A stretch of 11,821 nucleotides of DNA. It comes from JBAXTE01 sp964653595 (lineage in GTDB: Bacteria > Bacteroidota > Bacteroidia > Bacteroidales > WCHB1-69). A model generated the notes under the pieces. It made no database searches and was not told where the DNA came from. It saw only the letters and a program-made list of their open reading frames with translations. The stretch spans positions 1 to 11,821 of the forward strand of contig CAZZHH010000082.1 of assembly GCA_964653595.1 (NCBI GenBank), in the 5' to 3' direction. The first letter of the stretch is position 1. Every line of letters begins with the position of its first letter. The position numbers and the translations under genes were made by a program. Below, piece after piece: positions 6,691-11,821 of this stretch.

Positions 6691-8136
6691 TTAATAAACA
6701 TTCGAAGCACTATTCATGTTGTCTCCCTTTTGTCTTCCAAGAAAAGATTGAACACATCTAAAACCAACGTATGATTTTCCTGTGTCTTGGTACTCGTATG
6801 ATCTTGAAGCCACTTGTAGATAATAACCTACGTCTTTCCAAGAGCCTCCACGAATAACTTTTCTTTTGTTTACTACTTTGTCATTTAAGGTTGCACTGTA
6901 TGAATATTGCATATTTAAATCGTGAGCTAAACTATAAGCAGATTCTTCAAATGCATCTTCGCACCATTCTGCTACATTGCCCGACATGTCGTATAAACCA
7001 AAGTCATTAGGAGCATAGTGCCCTACTATAATTGGATCTATTCCTCCATCGTCTAAGTATCTACCACGCATTGGTTTGTAGTTTGCTAAGAAACAGCCGT
7101 TTGCATTACGAATATAAGGACCTCCCCAAGGATAAGCACTTAACGCAAAGCTACCACGAGCAGCCCATTCCCATTCAGATTCATTTGGTAATCTGAAATC
7201 GTTTTCAAACATCATTTCATCTTGCGAAATTAGATAATTGTTTTGTAGTTGAGTTCTCCAATGGCAGAATGCTTTTGCTTGTCTCCAGCTAACTCCAACC
7301 ACAGGATAGTTGTCATAAGATGGATGCCAAAAATAGTTTTGAGTATTTGGATCATTGAAAGAGTATGTAAAATCGTGAATCCATGCTAACGTATCAGGAT
7401 AGATGTTTACAATTTCGTGGCGCATAAATGCTTTTTTCCCTTTATTGTAGCCTGTTGGACGATTTGAATAGAGACCCTTGAAACGTGTGTTTTTGTCGTT
7501 TACATCCATCTCTTTATAGGAACCACCAATACCATCTCGTTCACTGTCATAATCTTCGATTTTCTCTTTGTGGTTTGCTAAATCAATCCACCAATATTCA
7601 TAATCAAATATTTTAGTATTCCATTCAGTTAACCTGTAGTGATAAAAACGATCATCCGTAATACGAGTAAATAGAGGCGCCAAAGCATTTCTATAGTCCT
7701 CATTTTCTGAATTCCAGTCAATTTCTTCTTTCCAATTTATGAAATTTGGATTTATAACCTCGCCCTGGTTCTCTCCATCTTCATATTTTAAAAAGTGTTC
7801 GTTTTCAGCTTCGTCTAGCGCTTTGCCTAATAAGCAATGTGCAATAGAATCTCGTACCCATTCAACAAACTGACGGTATTCGTTGTTTGTAATTTCTGTT
7901 TCATCCATATAAAAAGGACGAACAGTAACCGTTTTTGCTGAATGTGTTAAAGCGTATGGGATATCCTGGTCGCCAGTACCCATGTTGTACCCCCCCATGG
8001 GGATATAGAGCATGCCTGTAGGTGTTTCTGAAAAATAAACCGGGCGGTTTTGAACACCTGTTAGCTCGCCGTTGCCTGTATTTTTGCAACTAGCAAATAG
8101 AGCCATTACGACTATTACGATTCCTATCTTTCTCAT
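6691..8136 (-). CDS. gldK: T9SS/gliding motility lipoprotein GldK (PorK)
   Basis: GldK is an outer-membrane lipoprotein facing the periplasm that forms the T9SS ring with GldN. The start at 8136 gives 481 residues; the open frame reaches 8169, but only the 8136 ATG has an AGGAG five bases upstream and it begins directly with a lipoprotein signal (MRKIGIVIVVMALFASC, lipidated Cys17). The body is a formylglycine-generating-enzyme/sulfatase-modifying-factor fold: MLYIPMGGYNMGTGDQD at about 42-58, YMDETEITNNEYRQFV, NYPVVGVSWRQAKAFCHWR, DFRLPNESEWEWAARG, GLYDMSGNVAEWCED and a final RGGSW...VGFRC. Where true FGE enzymes have their two catalytic cysteines just after GGS, this protein has GGSWKDVGYYL, so it should be structural, not catalytic. 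A G7 run encodes Gly-Gly at residues 48-49. It follows porP by 72 bases. Confidence 0.96.
   Translation of the reverse strand: MRKIGIVIVVMALFASCKNTGNGELTGVQNRPVYFSETPTGMLYIPMGGYNMGTGDQDIPYALTHSAKTVTVRPFYMDETEITNNEYRQFVEWVRDSIAHCLLGKALDEAENEHFLKYEDGENQGEVINPNFINWKEEIDWNSENEDYRNALAPLFTRITDDRFYHYRLTEWNTKIFDYEYWWIDLANHKEKIEDYDSERDGIGGSYKEMDVNDKNTRFKGLYSNRPTGYNKGKKAFMRHEIVNIYPDTLAWIHDFTYSFNDPNTQNYFWHPSYDNYPVVGVSWRQAKAFCHWRTQLQNNYLISQDEMMFENDFRLPNESEWEWAARGSFALSAYPWGGPYIRNANGCFLANYKPMRGRYLDDGGIDPIIVGHYAPNDFGLYDMSGNVAEWCEDAFEESAYSLAHDLNMQYSYSATLNDKVVNKRKVIRGGSWKDVGYYLQVASRSYEYQDTGKSYVGFRCVQSFLGRQKGDNMNSASNVY
7990..7996 (-). repeat. G7 homopolymer tract inside gldK
   Basis: Seven consecutive G on the coding strand span the Met and two GGG glycine codons near residues 47-49 of GldK and adjoin CCCC, making CCCCATGGGG. 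Long G runs are rare in such an AT-rich genome and are classic slippage sites. A one-base change here would truncate GldK. Confidence 0.7.
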
Positions 8137-8141
8137 GTTTG

Positions 8142-8146
8142 CTCCT
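8142..8146 (-). promoter_or_regulatory. Shine-Dalgarno site deciding the gldK start
   Basis: AGGAG on the minus strand lies five bases before the ATG at 8136. It favours that start over the in-frame ATG at 8169, whose extra 11 residues (MRFKKTKSGAN) would precede and weaken the lipoprotein signal. Confidence 0.6.
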
Positions 8147-8208
8147 GATTTTGTTTTTTTAAAACGCATCTATTTCTTAATTTATTGTTGTACGAATCAA
8201 TTTCAAAT

Positions 8209-9201
8209 TTAGTTACCTAAAAGTAAAGTATTTTTGTAAATTGACGTTGTCTCTTTTCGTACAATATTAAAACAATATTTCAACATTATTTCATGACTTC
8301 CACTACTTCTCCCTTTTCTTCCAAGATCTGAAGTAGTAAAATCATATGAATATCCAATTTTTAAACCTTTCATAGGACCAGTTTGAAATGGACTTACTCC
8401 AACTATTAGCCCTATTGCATCTTGTAATCTATAATTTAAACCTCCCCAAAATTGATTGTTCCATTTTGCTATTACAGAAACATCGTATTGAGCGGATACA
8501 AAATCGGTTTTAATAAAAACAGAAGGTTCGAAAACTAAACTTGGATTGTTAGGGTATATCCACTCATAACCACCATTAATAAAATAGTGTCTTTTTAGTT
8601 TAACGCCTGTTCCACTTTGAACTCCTAAAGAAGCTTGAGGCTCAAGCATTTGGGTAGATGCTAAACCTACATAATATAAGTTCGGTACTTTATAAAATAG
8701 GCCAAATGATATGTCGGTAAACATGTCAGATTCAGACGCACGACCTAAAAGTCTAGGGTCGTTTTGGTCAATAGCGATAAATTTAGTAAAATCAATTACC
8801 TTATTCAAAAAGCCTACTTGAGCACCAATACCTAAAACTCCACCACTTCTGCCAATTGGTAAACGGTAGGAGTATCCTAGTTTTACTTGTGTGTTATTTT
8901 CGTAGCCAATTTTGTCTTTTAGTACGGTTAATCCCAATCCTCCTCTTAAAAGCGAGACTGGTGCATCTAATGTGAATAATATGTCTTGAGGAGACGTTAA
9001 ATCGCCACTTGGATCTTTAAAACCAGTCCATTGTTGACGAAATATTGTAGTAGCACAAATGCCACCGCCACTGCCTGCATACCCAGGATTGAATGGCAAA
9101 ATCGCATAAGGATGTTGCGTGAATTGCGTCTCTTGTTGCGCCTTTAGCCCTGTTACAGACACGATCAAGATTACTAGAATGTAAATTCTTTTCATAAGCA
9201 T
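8209..9201 (-). CDS. porP: PorP/SprF family type IX secretion outer-membrane protein
   Basis: PorP/SprF proteins are outer-membrane beta-barrels associated with the T9SS core complex; in gliding species SprF paralogues are needed for secretion of the SprB adhesin. The 330-residue product begins with a signal peptide (MKRIYILVILIVSVTGLKAQ, cut after AQ). The mature N-terminus QFTQHPYAILPFNPGYAGS is the family hallmark. Barrel strands follow, with LGYSYRLPIG, GLNYRLQDAIGLIVGVSP, LKIGYSYDFTTSDLG and the typical terminal SHEIMLKYCFNI. The frame is open to a TTG at 9261, but that codon lies in the promoter -33 region. The ATGs at 9201 and 9195 are both plausible; either gives a normal signal peptide. 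It heads the gldKLMN operon, as in Porphyromonas gingivalis. Assignment to the family is secure; PorP itself versus a paralogue is inferred from position. Confidence 0.93.
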   Translation of the reverse strand: MLMKRIYILVILIVSVTGLKAQQETQFTQHPYAILPFNPGYAGSGGGICATTIFRQQWTGFKDPSGDLTSPQDILFTLDAPVSLLRGGLGLTVLKDKIGYENNTQVKLGYSYRLPIGRSGGVLGIGAQVGFLNKVIDFTKFIAIDQNDPRLLGRASESDMFTDISFGLFYKVPNLYYVGLASTQMLEPQASLGVQSGTGVKLKRHYFINGGYEWIYPNNPSLVFEPSVFIKTDFVSAQYDVSVIAKWNNQFWGGLNYRLQDAIGLIVGVSPFQTGPMKGLKIGYSYDFTTSDLGRKGRSSGSHEIMLKYCFNIVRKETTSIYKNTLLLGN

Positions 9202-9230
9202 TCGCTTTAGTTTTAGCTCCTTTTCGTTTG

Positions 9231-9258
9231 CTAAAGTAGTATAATATTTTGTATTCAA
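9231..9258 (-). promoter_or_regulatory. Putative promoter of the porP-gldKLMN operon
   Basis: On the minus strand TTG (9258-9256) is followed after 17 bases by TACTTTAG (9238-9231), seven of eight positions matching the pattern TAnnTTTG. This is the arrangement described for Flavobacterium and Bacteroides sigma-70-type promoters. Transcription would begin near 9224, giving a leader of roughly 23 bases to the porP ATG. The TTG lies within the upstream TGTTGAA repeats. Confidence 0.5.
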
Positions 9259-9294
9259 CAAACAAATGTTGAAAAAAAATTAATTTGTTGAATA
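9252..9294. repeat. Triple TGTTGAA heptamer, candidate operator at the porP promoter
   Basis: The heptamer TGTTGAA occurs at 9267-9273 and 9286-9292 in direct orientation and as its complement TTCAACA at 9254-9260. The outer pair extends to an 11-bp perfect inverted repeat (9252-9262 with 9284-9294, 21-base spacer); the inner pair is a 7-bp inverted repeat with six bases between. The two direct copies are 19 bases apart. The leftmost copy contains the proposed -33 TTG. This could be a regulator-binding site; in transcript form it could also be a hairpin. Confidence 0.5.
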
Positions 9295-9522
9295 ATTTTT
9301 CTTTAAATAAAATTACTTCTTTAGCCCAATTTAATACTGCAATTACGTTTATTCTCCAATTTTTGTTACATATTAACTACCAAATTTACCAACTTTTTCG
9401 TTAACATACTATAGTTTTTTATGGATTCATTTTTTTTTATTTGAGCTATATATATGTTTGTTTAATTAAATATCTTGATAATTAATAGATTATGTCTTTA
9501 TGTAGAATCTATATAAATTATA

Positions 9523-11821
9523 TTAAAAAAATGCTCTCACAGAAATATTTCCTACATGAACCATGTTTTTTTGTGGAGAAATTCTTAACTCATAGTTTGC
9601 GTTAAGTTGAATATTTTTCGATAATATGGTTTGTAACGTAATATTGTAAATTATGTTTGTGCCATTGGATAGGCCTTCTAATATTTCTATAGATAGTGGA
9701 TTATTTGCTTCTTGATTATATTTAATATCAATAAGAGATAATTTTGAAGATATCATTCCTCTTTTAGGGATGTTTAATTGTAAATCCATATTTGCTTGAT
9801 TGAAGTATGAAATATTCTGATTTGTTAGAATTTTGGCAGTTTTTTCGGTATATTTAAATCCTATACTTAATCTAAAGTTTAAATTTTTTAAATAGGATAT
9901 GTTTGTTTCAACAAAATGATGATCGATGCCATAATTTCTATTTTTTAGTTGTTCTGAGCCTGTAAGTTTATTTATGATTCCTCCTTCCACCTTGGCATTT
10001 ATTTTTTTCAACAATGCACTTCTTATTATGAGTGTGTTTGCTTTTGACGATTTGTTTTCAAATCCACTATTTAAAAATATTTTGCTATATTGTTGGTTGT
10101 ATATATATTCTAGTTTGAAAATTGAACTGGATGGATTAATATACAGGTTGTTACGAATGGATTTATTGGATGTAATGTTATCGGTATTAGCTTTTAAGAA
10201 TGGGATTGACCCTATTTCTGGACCTGCAGTTGTTTTATTATTGGTAAATAGGGAAGTTTGATTTTTTAACAAGGAAGCCAGTTTGCTAAGGGTGTTCTTT
10301 TTGTTAAATAGCATGCTCGGATTAATTAACAATGTTTGGTTGTATTCATTAGATATTGTTTTAATATAATCGGTTGAAAGTAGCCATATTCTTATGTATT
10401 CTGCTTGGTCAGGGAAAGGAGATATTGAGAATTCATCTAGATCTTCTACATTGTTTGAATTAAAATCAGTCCAAATATACTGACCTTGACCTTTAGCTAC
10501 TTTAAGATATTGATATTCTTTTTTTTGTTCTCTCCCATTTGCAGTTTGATAGTAGGTATTAACAATAATAGACCCTTTTAAAAAGTTGCTTTGATGATTT
10601 ATGTTTGAAGTGAATGAGAAGTCGTTTTTATCTGGAAATGAACTTGAGTAGATTGCTTCTCGGTATATTCCATTCATGTTTAGAGTGTGTTTTTTCTTCT
10701 CAAGGATTAAATTTACACCATATTCTTTTGTGTTTGAATAATAGCTAATTTTGTTTAAGATAGGTGTTGATAGATTTTTGTTACTGTGCCAAAGCTTGAA
10801 TTTTAATTTTGCAGAGTCTGGGTTCTGTATAAAGATTTCTGTTCTTAAAAGTTCAAAGGAGTTATTCCCTATTGAATCAGTATTCTTTTTTATTATTTTA
10901 TTTTGTTCTCCGTCTAAGGTAAATCCAATATTTAGGTAGTTAAGTTTTATTCTGGAAGTATGTTTATGTTTAAAGTTTTTACTATGATAGCTTTTGCCAT
11001 TTCCTTCGGTGTTTATTCCATTGGAAGCGATGTCGAATCTTTTTTTATTCCATAATGTATTCCACGAATGTTGAATTCCTTCAAATTGTGTTCGATAGTT
11101 TACATAATTGAAGTTATAGCTTGCAAATCCATTGCTTTGGTGTTCATAAAGAATATCTGTAGTTACTATATTTAAATCTTCCAAAAAATCGGAGGACTCG
11201 TTTAAATTAAATCTTCGGAAGTACTCACTGTTTTTGGAAGGTTCAATTTCCGTAAATTGTTTTGCAATAAATTGGTGGTTAATTTTGGTCACAAAAGTAG
11301 ACTTTTTAGAAGAATTTGATTTTTGGAACGTTTGTTTATTAGTAAAAAGTGTATTTACAGCACCACCGTAATTTTTAGAAATTGAGCTTGGAGCAAAGGT
11401 GTTTTTTTCAAAATTTGAAAATGCTAATTCAATATTTATTGCCGATTTTTTTGATATTTGATAATCTATTTTTCCAAGAATCATCTGTTTTTTTTGAGGA
11501 GGAACGAGCTTGTAAATGGGATTATAAGATCCTCTTTTTTTGCCACTTTCAGGTGCAATCCATGTGAAGATTCGGCCATTAATGGTATTGTTTAATAAGA
11601 TGTAATCTCCATTATTTTCTCCCATAAACGTAAATGAAACTGCATAAAAAGCACTATCCGGATGCGTGCTATATACAAATATTGAATCGTAAGTGTTCCC
11701 ATCTACCAAAGTGTCTATCATTTTGTATCTAACTTGATTTGTGTTAAAACTAACACTGTCGAAGGCTGGGGATGTCATAAGGTCGAATTGGTTTCCTGCT
11801 TCCTTTAGAATTTTCTTTTGG
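9523..11821 (-). CDS. Uncharacterised large envelope protein, probable outer-membrane beta-barrel (5' part outside window)
   Basis: The reading frame is open to the right edge without a stop (14 codons beyond the ATG at 11778), so the start lies outside; 765 residues are visible. I do not recognise a named family. The sequence is rich in Asn, Ser, Lys, Ile and aromatic residues, with repeated short amphipathic strands, and ends in ISVRAFF, a terminal Phe typical of barrels inserted by the Bam machinery. Counting from M11778, conserved-looking blocks are GENNGDYILL (53-62), GSYNPIYKL (83-91), IELAFSNFEKNTF (116-128) and GQGQYIWTDFN (430-440). That last block leads into a 12-residue EF-hand-like loop, D438 to E449. 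Similar blocks occur, as I recall, in large unannotated Bacteroidota proteins. It precedes porP on the same strand by about 320 bases, so an envelope or T9SS link is possible but inferred. Confidence 0.7.
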   Translation of the reverse strand, partial: QKKILKEAGNQFDLMTSPAFDSVSFNTNQVRYKMIDTLVDGNTYDSIFVYSTHPDSAFYAVSFTFMGENNGDYILLNNTINGRIFTWIAPESGKKRGSYNPIYKLVPPQKKQMILGKIDYQISKKSAINIELAFSNFEKNTFAPSSISKNYGGAVNTLFTNKQTFQKSNSSKKSTFVTKINHQFIAKQFTEIEPSKNSEYFRRFNLNESSDFLEDLNIVTTDILYEHQSNGFASYNFNYVNYRTQFEGIQHSWNTLWNKKRFDIASNGINTEGNGKSYHSKNFKHKHTSRIKLNYLNIGFTLDGEQNKIIKKNTDSIGNNSFELLRTEIFIQNPDSAKLKFKLWHSNKNLSTPILNKISYYSNTKEYGVNLILEKKKHTLNMNGIYREAIYSSSFPDKNDFSFTSNINHQSNFLKGSIIVNTYYQTANGREQKKEYQYLKVAKGQGQYIWTDFNSNNVEDLDEFSISPFPDQAEYIRIWLLSTDYIKTISNEYNQTLLINPSMLFNKKNTLSKLASLLKNQTSLFTNNKTTAGPEIGSIPFLKANTDNITSNKSIRNNLYINPSSSIFKLEYIYNQQYSKIFLNSGFENKSSKANTLIIRSALLKKINAKVEGGIINKLTGSEQLKNRNYGIDHHFVETNISYLKNLNFRLSIGFKYTEKTAKILTNQNISYFNQANMDLQLNIPKRGMISSKLSLIDIKYNQEANNPLSIEILEGLSNGTNIIYNITLQTILSKNIQLNANYELRISPQKNMVHVGNISVRAFF

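Noticed and set aside
8137..8208. Terminator or promoter in the porP-gldK gap (contains GTTTTTTTAAAAC).
   Set aside because: The short A/T inverted repeat has almost no stable stem and there is no TAnnTTTG box, so porP and gldK are kept in one operon.
9202..9261. Longer porP start at the TTG at 9261 (20 extra residues before MLMKRIY).
   Set aside because: It is a TTG, it sits in the predicted -33 region and repeat, and it would bury the signal peptide behind a charged, non-hydrophobic leader.
9381..9388. A second perfect -7 box (TAAATTTG on the minus strand) upstream of porP.
   Set aside because: No TTG at 17-23 bases upstream, and it would create a leader of about 170 bases; in DNA this AT-rich one box alone is weak evidence. 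It could still be a secondary promoter.
9262..9522. Small gene, RNA gene or terminator in the spacer after the unknown gene.
   Set aside because: Highly AT-rich with no convincing frame, no tRNA-like fold and no GC stem followed by Us; only the promoter-proximal repeats stand out.
1..11821. Horizontal transfer, mobile element or CRISPR array.
   Set aside because: No transposase or integrase, no terminal repeats and no spaced direct repeats; the gene content is core Bacteroidota chromosome.

Overview
The window comes from a low-GC member of the phylum Bacteroidota, most likely a Flavobacteriales-type organism. Three things point there. It carries a complete porP-gldK-gldL-gldM-gldN block, the core of the type IX secretion system (T9SS) and gliding motor, which is confined to this phylum. 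Several gene starts are preceded by the Bacteroidota-type -7 promoter element TAnnTTTG. Most starts lack a Shine-Dalgarno sequence. The order within the phylum is inferred from protein flavour only and is not secure.

Layout, left to right. The first 86 bases are the 5' end of pyrE (minus strand, cut by the window edge). It is divergent from a Nudix hydrolase gene (104-739, plus), with only 17 bases between the two start codons, so each promoter must lie in the other gene. The Nudix gene converges on recG (752-2863, minus) with a 12-base gap. A hairpin with T tracts on both sides (2895-2932) separates recG from the T9SS cluster. The T9SS cluster runs on the minus strand: porP (start 9201), gldK, gldL, gldM, gldN (stop 2948). 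Gaps are 40-72 bases and no internal terminator is convincing, so it looks like one five-gene operon in the porP-K-L-M-N order known from Porphyromonas gingivalis. A promoter with -33 TTG and a near-consensus -7 box lies just upstream of porP. It is overlapped by three copies of the heptamer TGTTGAA arranged as an inverted pair plus a direct copy. Upstream of this, on the same strand and running off the right edge (9523-11821), is a large uncharacterised protein that looks like an outer-membrane beta-barrel and carries an EF-hand-like loop.

How the genes work together. GldL and GldM form the proton-driven inner-membrane motor. GldM reaches across the periplasm to the GldK/GldN ring under the outer membrane. 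PorP is an outer-membrane barrel associated with that assembly. The large unknown upstream protein may belong to the same envelope system, but only its position and barrel-like character suggest this. pyrE, the Nudix gene and recG are housekeeping neighbours.

No RNA gene, mobile element or CRISPR array was seen. The system is known; the less explained items are the upstream barrel-like protein, the TGTTGAA sites, the tyrosine-bounded 19-residue repeats of GldL, the acidic glycine-rich insert of GldN and the gldM-gldN hairpin.
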